From: CAZBRS01 sp964494475
Lineage (GTDB): Bacteria; Myxococcota_A; UBA9042; CAZBRS01
Direction of reading: 5' to 3'
NCBI GenBank assembly: GCA_964494475.1
Contig: CAZBRS010000001.1
Coordinates: 229,339 to 293,338 of the forward strand
DNA: 64,000 bases
In this document: piece by piece, positions 7,524-16,633 of the stretch
How positions within the stretch are numbered: the stretch's first letter is position 1
How the letters are laid out: every line of letters starts with the position of its first letter
Made by a program: the position numbers and the translations under genes
The notes under the pieces: model-generated
What the model was told of the DNA's origin: nothing
Seen by the model: the letters and a program-made list of their open reading frames with translations, nothing else
Databases searched by the model: none

Positions 7524-10500
7524 ATGCTTCCCGAGTGGTGGCTACAGTTCGACCGACGCTTCCTCGAGAGCCGCGCGGCCGCCTTCGCGGGTCGCCTGGC
7601 GCAGGGCAGGGGGCCGGCCTCGTTCCTCACGGCGATGGAGTCCCGGCTCTCCGGCATGCTCACGCGCTCCGGTTGGCTCGAGAGCTTCCTGGTCCGCGGA
7701 CCGGCGCACGACTCCGGCCTCGCCTTCGGGTACGACGATTTCGCGGCGCCCGAGTTCAACTGGCTCACGATCGAGGACGAGCTCGACGACCTGACCGAAG
7801 AGGCCGCGCTGTCGTGGCTGCGGCGCGTGGCGCCCTCGCATCCGGTGGCGCGGCGGCTGCAGTCGATGGCGCGCGCCACTCCTCGCGGCTCGGCGACGCC
7901 GGCGCGGGGCGGCCGGGTGACGAAGCCGGGCTCGCGAGCCGGCGCTCCAGCGCCGACCGCCGGTGTTCGGCGCGCGGCCACCGGCCAGGCCCGGCGCGGC
8001 GCGAGCCTCGCTGCGGGACCCGACGCTTCGGGCCCCGGTGCCCCGAATGCCACGCCATGGGCTTCCGAAGACGCCGCCAACGTCGAAGCGCTCCTGGCGC
8101 CCCCGAGCGGGCTCCCGAATGACCAGGCCCCCGAGGTCCGCGCCCCCGCGCTGTCGCTGGCCGAGGTGGCCGGGCTGCCGGGCGCCGAGGCCGTCCATGC
8201 GGTCTTGCGCGGGCTGGCCGGGGTCGCCGACGAGACCATCGAGGCTGGGGTCACGCCGCGATCGTTGCTGCGCGCGCTGCTCCAGCAGCGCCGAACCGAG
8301 GCCGGCGTCGCGCCCCGGTCGCAGGCCTTCGCCGACGCAGGCGGCGGCTCCGAGCGCGTGTGGCTCCAGGCGGCCGACGAGGCCGCTCGCGAGCCCTCAA
8401 TCCTTGGCACCAACGCGGGTCGTACGGCCCGCGCCCAAAGGGCCGCGCCTCTCTCCGACGTGCGCTTCGCCGAGACCCTGGCCATGGCGCCGGCGCTTCG
8501 CGAGATGTCCGGGTTGCGCCCTCGGCACGCCGGGTCGGCGTCGAACACGTACGAACGCCGCGCCGAGGCCGCACGCTCGCGTCAGGGCTTCGCCCCTGAG
8601 TTCGAGGCCCCGACCGCTCTCGATCGGGCCGGGACCCCCGAACTCCGACGTGCCGCGCTCGAAAGCGGCAACGGCGTTGTCGCGCCGCTTGCGCCGCTCG
8701 CGCCGCTCGCGCCGCTCACCGGCCGGCTGGGTTCGACCGAGGCGGGCGGAGGGCCCGCCGCCCGCCGTGGGTCGTCGCTGCATCGAATGATCGGCGGCAC
8801 GGCCGCCCGCGGCCTGCAAAGCACTCCGTTGCTCCGCGCCCTCTTCGCCGCGACCTCCTCCCCGCGCGAGGGCTCCGGGCTCTTCGCCGGCGACCTGCTC
8901 GGGGCCAGCGATCCGCGGCTCTCCGCGATCGATCTCGGCGGTGCGAGCGAGCGCTTCGTCCCCGTGTCGTTCGGCGAGTCGTTCGCGGCGTGGGCCGGCG
9001 TCGAGCCCAGCGCGATCGAGTCGCGCGTTGGGAGCGTCGTGCCCGATGACGAGCGCGTGTGGCTCCAGTCCAGTCCCGACTCCGACTCCGAGTCAGGCGT
9101 CGGTGGCCCGAGCACCTCGATGGCGCGTCCGTCGCGTTCGAAGGCTCCGACGAAGGGCGTAACGACGGCCGCCGCGGTTGCGCGCGACCCGGGCGCGAGC
9201 ACCGGGCGTCGCGTCGACGCGGGCGTCGCAGAGGCGTCGCCGCCGGTCGGTCGTCGTCCGCGCGGCGTAGCGTCCAGGGTCGGGCCCCCCATGCCGATGT
9301 TGGTCGACAGCCTGCGCCGAGCGCTCGAGGCCCGAGAGGGCGTGTCGACCAACCTCGACGCGTTCGCGCGCCTGACGGAGGTCATCTCCACGCAGCGGGC
9401 CGCTTCGCGCGCCGACCATGCGAGAACGAGCGCCGCGCGCGTCGGTTCGCGGGGCCAGGGCACCGTCGAGACCGCTACCGAGCCCTCGAGCCCGGAGCAA
9501 GCGACCGCTTCGACGACGCGCACCGCGCCGACGCGCGTCGCCGCGGCGGGCAGGCTGCCCATCGGTTTCGCCTCGACGCTGCGCGGGCCGAAGGCCGCCG
9601 AGAACACGTCGTTCCCGTCCTCCGACGTCGACGACACGCGGGCAGCCAGGCCGGCGGGCTCCCGGCGGTCGGCGGTCAAGCTGAGCGGGCTGATGCTCGA
9701 CGAGAACGGGTTGCCGCAGGTGGGGCGCGGTTCGCGCACCCGCTCGCTGGCGCCGCTCTCCGAGTCTCTGGCGTTGCTGGCCGCGAGTGAAGGTGATTCG
9801 CCCGAGAATGGCACGAGGGGCAGCGAAGCGGCCGCCGAGCGGGTCGCCGCGAAGGCTGCCGTCGACGCCGTTCGCGCGGCCATCGCCTCCTGGGAGCACC
9901 GCGTCGCGGCGGCTGAGCCGAACGTCGCGGGGGGCGAGACGCCTCGCCGCGTCGAATCGCCGACGGCGCTCGGCAAGAAGGTCAAGGGCACGAAGAGTTC
10001 CCCGGCGCTGGCTGCGGCGGCCTCCTCGGGCGGCGCGGCGAGCAGGTCCGCCGAGGGCGCGAAGACCACCTCCGCGAGGGCGGGGTTCGACGACGCTCCC
10101 GTGTCGGCGCCGAACGCCGCGACCTGGTCGCGGCTGGGCGCGCTCGCGAAGGCCACGGTCGGCGCCGACGTCGACGCCGCCCAGAGCAACGGCTTCATCG
10201 CCGCGCTGGCGGCCCGACTGGGCGTGGCCGAGGTCACTCCCGAGGCGCTGCGCGAGGCGGTCGCGGCGGCTTCGGCCGGATCCGTGTTCTTCTCGACGAG
10301 CACCGGACGGTCCGAGGCCATTGGCGCGACGACGAGCCTGCGCGGGCCGATCGCTGGGGGGCGGTCCCCGGCGGGCCTGACGGCCTCGACCCCTGAGACC
10401 ATGGTGGCGGGTGCTACGCGGGCTTTGGCGTTCGGTGACCGCGTGCTCTCCTCGTCGCTACCGGCGTCCGGCGTGCGCGAGGACGAGTCCTCGGTCCGAG

Positions 10501-12944
10501 GCGCGGCCTACGAGGTGCGGACCGGCGACGACAGCTTCGCCTACGTGAGCCTCGCCGCCTCCGAAAACGAACCCGATGCGCGCGGCGAGGGAGTTCGTGG
10601 CAGCGGTGTTCGTGCGGGTGCGACCAAGGCGTCGGGGAGGGCTTCGAGAAGCGGCATTACGGCGATCGGCGCACGGCGTGCGGCCGTCAACGCTCCCGCG
10701 TCGGCGTCGCTCGTGAGCCCGACCGAAACCGTAGCGGTGCGTTCGCGCCTGGCGGCGGCCCTTCGTTCGGTGGTCCAGGCGTCGCCGGGCGTGCTCGCGC
10801 CGCAGGCAGCGCGCCTGGCGGCCGAGTTGGGAGCCCGCGTGTCGAGCGGAAGGGCGCTCTCGGCCTCCGAGGCCACCGCCGTTCTCTCCACGCTGCGGTC
10901 GGCCGGTCTCGCGAGCCCGTCGGGGCTCTCGCGGTTGCTCCAAGCGTCGTCGGGCACGTTGCCGGCGGCCCCCTCGGTCACGTCGGCGGCCTGGTCGCGG
11001 GCCGAGGCCTGGCAGGGGCTCCCGGCCCTGCGGGCCAGCGCGTCCCCCGCGAGCGGCGAGGCGTCGGGCGTGGTTCGCGGCGGCGTCGCGGCGCCGGCAG
11101 GCGTCGGTGCGGCGGGCCTCGAGGGCTTGCGCTTCGACACCATCGAGCGCCTGACCGGTGGGGCGGGGCGCGTGGGAGGCAACCTGTCGACCTGGCTGCG
11201 CGAGCCGAGCGCTCGCGGCGACGCCAGTTCGGGTAGAGGTGGCGGGGCGTTGCAGGTCGTTCCGGGCCTGGCCGGGCGAACGCTCGGCCTGGCGGGATGG
11301 CTCCTCGGCACGTCGGGTGAGCCCGACTGGCATGGCGTCGGCTCCACGCGTCCGGGCAACTACCCCGGAGCCACGCCGTCCGACTGGCTGCACCTCGACG
11401 GCGGCGACGAAGCAACGGGTGGCGAAGCATCGACAACCGCTCGCTCCCAAACCGGCGTCAAGGCCGCGAAGCCGTCGCGGGCGCGCAGGCAGGCAGGCTC
11501 GGCGCAGTTGGTGCAGGCAGGGAGCGTTCGCCCCGTCAAGGGCCTCGAGGCGGCGCGGGCGTCGGTGACGTCCGAGGCCGGCAGGGCCGCGCGAACCCTC
11601 GGTCCGAACCTCGGCACGTGGCTCGCTCCGCGTGCGATCGAGGCGGTTGGGGCGCCGACGGGGCTTCGGCCGGCAGGGGCGCTCTCCGGGGCTCGTGCGT
11701 CGACGTTCGGCCTGGCCAGCGCGGGCTCCGAGGCGTTGAGCGCCGAGGCGGTCGGCGAGTGGCTGCGGCTCGAGCCCGAGGCGCGCAGGGGTGTCGACAA
11801 CGAGGTGGCCGCGCCGTCCCGTTTTGCCGCGACGGGGCGTGGGGCGTCGGCCGGACTCTTCAGTGAGAGCCTCTCGGTGCCCATGGCCGAGCGCTTGCAG
11901 CAGACGCTGGCGTCCATGGGCGCGGCGTCGCTGGCCTCCGACCGATTTGGCAGCGGCACGTCCGAGGCGCACGCCGATCTCTCCAGGCTGGGGGGCAGCG
12001 TGCTCGACCTGGTGTCGCTGGCCGGCGAACCCGCGCTGCAGGGCGCGAGCGGCGAGGCTGGAACGGTCGCGAAGGGTCGTGCGGGCCGCGGTGCCACCGG
12101 TCGCACCACCTCCTCGCGAGGGGCCGATCGAAGCGTGACGGGCGGCAGCGGTGCGGGCTCGACAAGTACGGCTTTCGCGCCGCTCGAGGCCGCCAGGGTC
12201 GCCGGTCTGCGTTCGCGCGTCGGCGGGTGGTTGGCCACCGTGTACCAGGGCGCGGCCATGTCGGGCGCGCTGCAACGCGGGCGCGCGCTCGAGGGCTTCG
12301 CGAGCCTCCTCCAGGGCGGCGGCACGGCGTCCGAGGCGGCGCGTGTGTTCAGCATGCTGGGGCAGGGCGCGTCGAGGACCCTCCTCGACTTCGTGGGAGA
12401 AGGGGCGTCGCCGGCGGCTGCCCAGGCGAGTCCGGCGCGCGCGTCGGCGTACCGTCCGGGCACCAGGCAACCCGTCGGGCGTCGCCCCGAGGGCAGCGTG
12501 GGACCCACGGTGGTCACGGGTCCGCGCGCGGCGGGAGAGGCGGTCGGGGCTCCAGGGGTCTCCGAGGCCTACGCCGCGCAGTCGGGCGCCGACCTCGGCG
12601 CGTTCGTCGAGACCCCCTCGGCGTTCCGCCGTGACGCGTCGGCGTTCTTCGCCCAGACGGCCGAACCCGCCTCCGATCATCGGGGGGGGCTTGGCACGGG
12701 CGGCCTGGCGCTCCCGCTCGTGAGTCCGGTGGTCAACGTGGTGTCCGAGGCCGCGAGCTTCAGCCAGGCGGGCTCCCCCCGCGCGGGCGGCGCTGCGGTG
12801 CGCGAAGAGGTCACCACGAACGTGGAGCGCGTCTCGAAGGGGCGCGACGAGTCCGAAAAAGAGCTGCGGAAGGTACTGCCCGAGTTGGTAGAGATGCTCC
12901 GGCGGCGCATGCGCACGGAGCGCGAGCGTCGCGGTCTTCTGTGA
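7524..12944 (+). CDS. Giant low-complexity protein inside the eCIS cluster
   Basis: 1806 residues, not recognised. The start ATG has GGGGCGAGG upstream and lies 19 nt after the tube gene. Residues 1-110 look folded (PEWWLQFDRRFLE, APEFNWLTIEDELDDLTEEA, LSWLRRVAP). From about 120 to 1760 the chain is dominated by Ala, Gly, Ser, Arg and Pro, with few Lys, Asn, Ile or Tyr, and is probably largely disordered. The last 40 residues form a charged helix (SEKELRKVLPELVEMLRRR). Trp is scarce, and twelve of about twenty Trp residues sit in the pair Trp-Leu (for example TWLREPSA, EWLRLEPEA, DWLHLDGG). No transmembrane helix, protease or toxin motif is visible. It sits between the variant tube and the Afp7-like gene. 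Candidates are a luminal ruler, a cargo scaffold or a baseplate organiser. Confidence 0.85.
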   Translation: MLPEWWLQFDRRFLESRAAAFAGRLAQGRGPASFLTAMESRLSGMLTRSGWLESFLVRGPAHDSGLAFGYDDFAAPEFNWLTIEDELDDLTEEAALSWLRRVAPSHPVARRLQSMARATPRGSATPARGGRVTKPGSRAGAPAPTAGVRRAATGQARRGASLAAGPDASGPGAPNATPWASEDAANVEALLAPPSGLPNDQAPEVRAPALSLAEVAGLPGAEAVHAVLRGLAGVADETIEAGVTPRSLLRALLQQRRTEAGVAPRSQAFADAGGGSERVWLQAADEAAREPSILGTNAGRTARAQRAAPLSDVRFAETLAMAPALREMSGLRPRHAGSASNTYERRAEAARSRQGFAPEFEAPTALDRAGTPELRRAALESGNGVVAPLAPLAPLAPLTGRLGSTEAGGGPAARRGSSLHRMIGGTAARGLQSTPLLRALFAATSSPREGSGLFAGDLLGASDPRLSAIDLGGASERFVPVSFGESFAAWAGVEPSAIESRVGSVVPDDERVWLQSSPDSDSESGVGGPSTSMARPSRSKAPTKGVTTAAAVARDPGASTGRRVDAGVAEASPPVGRRPRGVASRVGPPMPMLVDSLRRALEAREGVSTNLDAFARLTEVISTQRAASRADHARTSAARVGSRGQGTVETATEPSSPEQATASTTRTAPTRVAAAGRLPIGFASTLRGPKAAENTSFPSSDVDDTRAARPAGSRRSAVKLSGLMLDENGLPQVGRGSRTRSLAPLSESLALLAASEGDSPENGTRGSEAAAERVAAKAAVDAVRAAIASWEHRVAAAEPNVAGGETPRRVESPTALGKKVKGTKSSPALAAAASSGGAASRSAEGAKTTSARAGFDDAPVSAPNAATWSRLGALAKATVGADVDAAQSNGFIAALAARLGVAEVTPEALREAVAAASAGSVFFSTSTGRSEAIGATTSLRGPIAGGRSPAGLTASTPETMVAGATRALAFGDRVLSSSLPASGVREDESSVRGAAYEVRTGDDSFAYVSLAASENEPDARGEGVRGSGVRAGATKASGRASRSGITAIGARRAAVNAPASASLVSPTETVAVRSRLAAALRSVVQASPGVLAPQAARLAAELGARVSSGRALSASEATAVLSTLRSAGLASPSGLSRLLQASSGTLPAAPSVTSAAWSRAEAWQGLPALRASASPASGEASGVVRGGVAAPAGVGAAGLEGLRFDTIERLTGGAGRVGGNLSTWLREPSARGDASSGRGGGALQVVPGLAGRTLGLAGWLLGTSGEPDWHGVGSTRPGNYPGATPSDWLHLDGGDEATGGEASTTARSQTGVKAAKPSRARRQAGSAQLVQAGSVRPVKGLEAARASVTSEAGRAARTLGPNLGTWLAPRAIEAVGAPTGLRPAGALSGARASTFGLASAGSEALSAEAVGEWLRLEPEARRGVDNEVAAPSRFAATGRGASAGLFSESLSVPMAERLQQTLASMGAASLASDRFGSGTSEAHADLSRLGGSVLDLVSLAGEPALQGASGEAGTVAKGRAGRGATGRTTSSRGADRSVTGGSGAGSTSTAFAPLEAARVAGLRSRVGGWLATVYQGAAMSGALQRGRALEGFASLLQGGGTASEAARVFSMLGQGASRTLLDFVGEGASPAAAQASPARASAYRPGTRQPVGRRPEGSVGPTVVTGPRAAGEAVGAPGVSEAYAAQSGADLGAFVETPSAFRRDASAFFAQTAEPASDHRGGLGTGGLALPLVSPVVNVVSEAASFSQAGSPRAGGAAVREEVTTNVERVSKGRDESEKELRKVLPELVEMLRRRMRTERERRGLL
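8682..8717 (+). repeat. Four tandem 9-nt units inside the giant gene
   Basis: Four copies of GCGCCGCT(T/C), encoding an Ala-Pro-Leu triplet repeated four times. The in-frame unit length means copy-number change would not break the reading frame. Confidence 0.85.
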
Positions 12945-12975
12945 GGCCGGGCGGCGAGAGGCTGGGAGGTAGGCG

Positions 12976-13773
12976 ATGAGTATGCTGAAGGGCGCGCTCG
13001 ACAAGCTCACGGGACAGGTCAAGGCGAACTTCACCGGGAAGGACTTCAAGTTCCGGGAAGCCGACGCCTACAAGTTCCAGGGCGACGGCGACTCCGCCAC
13101 GGCCAGTGGCAGCCTTTCGAAGGCCAAGCTGGTCGTGGTCGACGACAAGTGCTCGTTCAAGAACGAGGAGTTCGTCTTCCAGTACAACCCCAACGAGGTG
13201 GAGATCACCAAGAAGGTGAGCTACGCATCGGGCATGGTGGGGTTCGACGTTCCGGAGCGCCAGTTCTCGGGCGGCATGCGCTCCATGTCGTTCAAGGAGG
13301 TCGTGTTCGACACGGCCGAGACCCGCGAGAGCGTATGGGTGAAGTACATCCAGAAGTTCGAGAAGCTCGTGCACCTCGACGAAGAGTTGCACCGGCCGCC
13401 CCACGTCATGCTCGTCTGGGGCAAGTTCCTCGAGAACGGGCAGGGCGGTAGCGGCAGCGCCCAGGTGATGGACTCGTTCATGTGCGACGTCACCGAGTTG
13501 AAGGTCAAGTACACCATGTTCCTCGAGGACGGCACGCCCGTCCGCGCGCGCATGACCCTCACGCTCGAAGACGCCGAGAACAAGGCCGAGAAGAAGTCGC
13601 CCGACTACGCCAAGGTCTACGTGGTCCGGCGTGGTGACACGCTGCAGCACATCGCCTTCCGCGAGTACGACGATCCGGGCGAGTGGCGGCGCATCGCGCG
13701 CACCAATGGCATCGACGATCCTCTGCGGGTCAAGCCGGGCACGCGCCTGCTCATTCCGCCAATCCTGAAGTAG
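12976..13773 (+). CDS. Afp7/Pvc7-like LysM protein (CIS tube-initiator family)
   Basis: 265 residues, ribosome site GGGAGG. The N-terminal 200 residues match the contractile-injection-system tube-protein family (FVFQYNPNEVEITKKVSY, PERQFSGGMRSMSFKEVVFD, RPPHVMLVWG, ARMTLTLED). The C-terminal 55 residues are a LysM domain (VYVVRRGDTLQHIAFREYDD, then GEWRRIARTNGIDDP and the closing PGTRLLIPP). In Afp/PVC and T4 (gp53/gp54 analogues) this protein links the first tube ring to the central hub. In this family the LysM fold is a structural joint inside the baseplate rather than a peptidoglycan binder. It lies directly before the hub gene, the same order as Afp7-Afp8. Confidence 0.92.
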   Translation: MSMLKGALDKLTGQVKANFTGKDFKFREADAYKFQGDGDSATASGSLSKAKLVVVDDKCSFKNEEFVFQYNPNEVEITKKVSYASGMVGFDVPERQFSGGMRSMSFKEVVFDTAETRESVWVKYIQKFEKLVHLDEELHRPPHVMLVWGKFLENGQGGSGSAQVMDSFMCDVTELKVKYTMFLEDGTPVRARMTLTLEDAENKAEKKSPDYAKVYVVRRGDTLQHIAFREYDDPGEWRRIARTNGIDDPLRVKPGTRLLIPPILK

Positions 13774-13804
13774 TCGCGAACCACCCTGCGAGTGAGGGAA
13801 CGCC

Positions 13805-14965
13805 ATGGCCCAGGATGATGCCAACGCCATCGCCAACATCACGCTCAAGATCGACGGCAAAGAGGAGATCTCGGGCGACGAAGGATCGCTCTCGTTCAAG
13901 AACGGCGAGAACATCTTCGGGCTGCGCGTCGAGAAGCAGTTGAACGCGCCGAACTACTTCTCGGTGCAGTTGTCGATGGTGAAAGACGAGAAGCCCGTCT
14001 TCCTCGACCAGCCGCTCGAGGGCAAGCCTGTCGAGATCATCATCGGCTACGAGGCTCAGAAGGGCGAGACCGTCTTCAAGGGCGAGGTCTCGTACATCGA
14101 GCCGAACTTCAACCGAGAGGGCAAGAGCTTCCTCGAGCTGTCGGGCTACGACCTTTCGCACCGCCTGACGCGCGGCAGCTTCTCGAAGGTGTGGGGCGAC
14201 GGTGTGAAGGAGGCCGGCAAGGCCGACGCCATGGTCAAGGAGATGGTCTCCGCGTCCGGCGACCTCGACGGGGGCTCCGACAACCTGGCGCCCGGCGGAG
14301 GGGCCACCTCCAGCACCCAGTTGCCGTACGTCGCGCTGTACAACACGAACCTGTTCCAGTTCGCGCGCGCCATGGGCTTCGACGTGGCGGCCGATGATCG
14401 CAAGGCCGAGAAGAAGATCCTGTTCCAGAAGATCGAGCCGTCGAAGTCGCCGATCATCACCATCTGCCGCGAGCGCGAAGAAGGTACGGCACCTGCGATA
14501 TCGATGCGGGCACGCTTCCAGTTGTCGACCATCCGCCAGTACAAGAAGGTGGTGGTCAAGGGCTGGGACCCCAAGGCCAAGAAGGCCATCGTCGGCGAGG
14601 CCACCTCGAGCGACTACAGCTTCGGCGGCAAGGACGGCGCGAAAGCCAGCGGCAAGGCGCACTACGGAAGTGACAGCAAGGGCAAGGTCTACACCGTGGT
14701 CGACCAGCCCGTCACCTCCAAGGCCGAGGCCGAGGGGCTGGCCAAGGCGCTCTTCAACCGCTTCAGCATGGACTTCGTGACCGGCGAGGTCGAGATCGTG
14801 GGCACGCCGAAGGCCGAACCGGGCGAACTGGTCGAGCTCAAGCAGTTCGGCACGCGCTTCGACGGCAAGTACCTGATCGGCGCCTGCGTGCACTCGTATT
14901 ATCCCGACGGGGGCGGCTACCGCACCACCCTTCAGTTATCCAGGAATTCGCAGAACGACGCCTGA
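13805..14965 (+). CDS. gpD/VgrG-like baseplate hub lacking a spike domain
   Basis: 386 residues. This is a phage late-control gpD / gp27-like hub: an N-terminal beta-barrel (SLSFKNGENIFGLRVEKQLN, VEIIIGYEAQKGETVFKGEV), a second barrel with the SGYDLSHRLTRGSFSKVW motif, and the closing strand region FDGKYLIGACVHSYYPDGGG. In Afp8/Pvc8 and VgrG the hub is fused to a gp5-like OB fold and a beta-prism spike. Here the protein ends right after the hub domain, so the spike must be separate and is not found in the window. The next gene, ruvB, converges on it with only 11 bp between stops, and no intrinsic terminator is visible. Confidence 0.88.
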   Translation: MAQDDANAIANITLKIDGKEEISGDEGSLSFKNGENIFGLRVEKQLNAPNYFSVQLSMVKDEKPVFLDQPLEGKPVEIIIGYEAQKGETVFKGEVSYIEPNFNREGKSFLELSGYDLSHRLTRGSFSKVWGDGVKEAGKADAMVKEMVSASGDLDGGSDNLAPGGGATSSTQLPYVALYNTNLFQFARAMGFDVAADDRKAEKKILFQKIEPSKSPIITICREREEGTAPAISMRARFQLSTIRQYKKVVVKGWDPKAKKAIVGEATSSDYSFGGKDGAKASGKAHYGSDSKGKVYTVVDQPVTSKAEAEGLAKALFNRFSMDFVTGEVEIVGTPKAEPGELVELKQFGTRFDGKYLIGACVHSYYPDGGGYRTTLQLSRNSQNDA

Positions 14966-14976
14966 CCGACCTTCCG

Positions 14977-16023
14977 TTACAACAGCTCGCCCTGGTCGGT
15001 GCCGGGCCGCGGCGTGAGGCCCAGGTGCCGGTACGCGGCGCCCGAGGCCACGCGCCCGCGCGGGGTGCGCTGCAGGAAGCCCTCCTGCAGCAGGAAGGGC
15101 TCGACCACGTCTTCGAGGGTCGTGCGATCCTCGCCCAGGGCCGCGGCCAGGGTGTCGAGGCCGGTGGGACCGCCCCCGAACTTGACCACCAGGGCGTCGA
15201 GGTAGCGGTGATCCAGGCGGTCGAGCCCGGCCTCGTCAACGTCGAGGCGGTCGAGCGCGTACTTGGCGAGCTCGACGTCGACCTCGGGGCGGCCCTTGAA
15301 CACCGCGAAGTCGGCCACGCGGCGCAACAGCCGGTTCGAGATGCGGGGCGTGCCGCGGCTGCGGCGGGCGATCTCGCGGGCGGCGTCGTCGGCCAGGGGC
15401 ACGCCGAGCACGGCGGCGGAGCGCAGCACGATCTGCAAGAGCTCGGAGGGCGGGTAGAACTCGAGGCGGAACACGATGCCGAAGCGATCGCGCAGGGGGC
15501 TCGTGAGCAGGCCCGAACGAGTCGTGGCGCCGATGAGCGTGAAGCGCTTGAGGGGCAGGCGGATGCCGCGCGCGTGCGGGCCCTCGCCGATGACGATGTC
15601 GAACAGGAAGTCCTCCATGGCCGGGTAGAGGTTCTCCTCGACCGCGGCGTTCATGCGATGGATCTCGTCGATGAAGAGGACGTCGCGCTCCTTCAGGTTC
15701 GACAGGATGCCGGCCAGGTCACCCTTGCGCTCGAGCGCGGGGCCCGAGCACACGTGGATGTCGGAGCCCATGGCGTTGGCCACGATGTGCGCCAGGGTGG
15801 TCTTGCCGAGCCCGGGCGGGCCCGAGAGCAGCACGTGATCGAGCGCCTCGCCTCGCTGGCGGGCCGAGTCGACGAAGACGTGCAGGTTCTCCTTCAGGCG
15901 CTCCTGGCCGACGAAGTCCTCGAAGCGCACGGGGCGCAGCTTGTTCTCGGCCTGGCCCTCGTCGGTGGGATCGTCGGCGGCGGGGGCGGGCGCGGCGCGG
16001 CGGATCAGGTCGTTGCCGTCCAC
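14977..16023 (-). CDS. ruvB: RuvB Holliday-junction branch-migration helicase
   Basis: 348 residues from a GTG start, one nt after the ruvA stop. RuvB is the hexameric AAA+ motor that drives branch migration of Holliday junctions with RuvA, in the cytoplasm. Walker A GPPGLGKTT is at 68-76, Walker B DVLFIDEIH at 114-122, the sensor GATTRSGLLTSPLRDRFG carries the arginine-finger region, and the C-terminal winged helix includes FLQRTPRGRVA. The length is typical. An N-terminal extension of about 25 residues is rich in Ala/Pro/Asp. Confidence 0.98.
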   Translation of the reverse strand: MDGNDLIRRAAPAPAADDPTDEGQAENKLRPVRFEDFVGQERLKENLHVFVDSARQRGEALDHVLLSGPPGLGKTTLAHIVANAMGSDIHVCSGPALERKGDLAGILSNLKERDVLFIDEIHRMNAAVEENLYPAMEDFLFDIVIGEGPHARGIRLPLKRFTLIGATTRSGLLTSPLRDRFGIVFRLEFYPPSELLQIVLRSAAVLGVPLADDAAREIARRSRGTPRISNRLLRRVADFAVFKGRPEVDVELAKYALDRLDVDEAGLDRLDHRYLDALVVKFGGGPTGLDTLAAALGEDRTTLEDVVEPFLLQEGFLQRTPRGRVASGAAYRHLGLTPRPGTDQGELL

Positions 16024-16024
16024 G

Positions 16025-16633
16025 TCAGCCTCCGATCATGCCGAGCGCGCGCAGCACGGCGGCCTCGATGCTGGCGAGCGAGTCGGCCTCGGGCTTGAGG
16101 CGGGCGAGGACCGGGTCGATCTCCTTCTTGCGGTAGCCCAGGTTCTCGAGCGCAAGGCGAAGCTGCCCAAGCAGGGCGTTGTCGGCCGACACCGAGGGCT
16201 GCGCGCCGGGGTCGGTGAGCCCGAGCAGCGCGAACGAGGGCTTCTCGGCCAACTCGACCAGGATGCGCTCGGCGGTCTTCTTGCCCACGCCGGACAGGGA
16301 GGTGAGCGCCCGCAGGTCGCGCCCACGGATGGCCGACACCAGGGCGGGCGTCTCGAGCTGCGACAGGATGTTCAGCGCCAACTTCGGGCCGATGCCCGTG
16401 ATTTGCGTGAGCTCGAGGAAGACCGAGCGTTCGACCAGGGCGCCGAAGCCGATGAGCTGGATGGCGTCGTCGGACACCTGGGTGTGCACCCAGAACGCGA
16501 CGCGCTCGCCCTCGGCCGGCAGCGCGGCGAGGGTGCGCTGGCTGGCCAGCACGTCGTAGCCGACGCCGCCCACGTTGACGATGGCCGACGTGGCGCCGCG
16601 CAGCAACAGGGACCCTTCGAGGTAGGCGATCAT
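16025..16633 (-). CDS. ruvA: RuvA Holliday-junction recognition subunit
   Basis: 202 residues, starting MIAYLEGSLLL as in other RuvA proteins; its ATG overlaps the ruvC stop by the ATGA arrangement. The tetramer clamps the Holliday junction and loads RuvB. Domain I is the OB fold (NVGGVGYDVLAS), domain II has the two helix-hairpin-helix motifs (ITGIGPKLALNIL near 78-90 and LSGVGKKTAERIL near 112-125), and domain III is the short C-terminal RuvB-binding bundle (ENLGYRKKEIDPVLAR). The reading frame stays open upstream of the ATG through ruvC, but that extension has no similarity to RuvA. Confidence 0.97.
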   Translation of the reverse strand: MIAYLEGSLLLRGATSAIVNVGGVGYDVLASQRTLAALPAEGERVAFWVHTQVSDDAIQLIGFGALVERSVFLELTQITGIGPKLALNILSQLETPALVSAIRGRDLRALTSLSGVGKKTAERILVELAEKPSFALLGLTDPGAQPSVSADNALLGQLRLALENLGYRKKEIDPVLARLKPEADSLASIEAAVLRALGMIGG

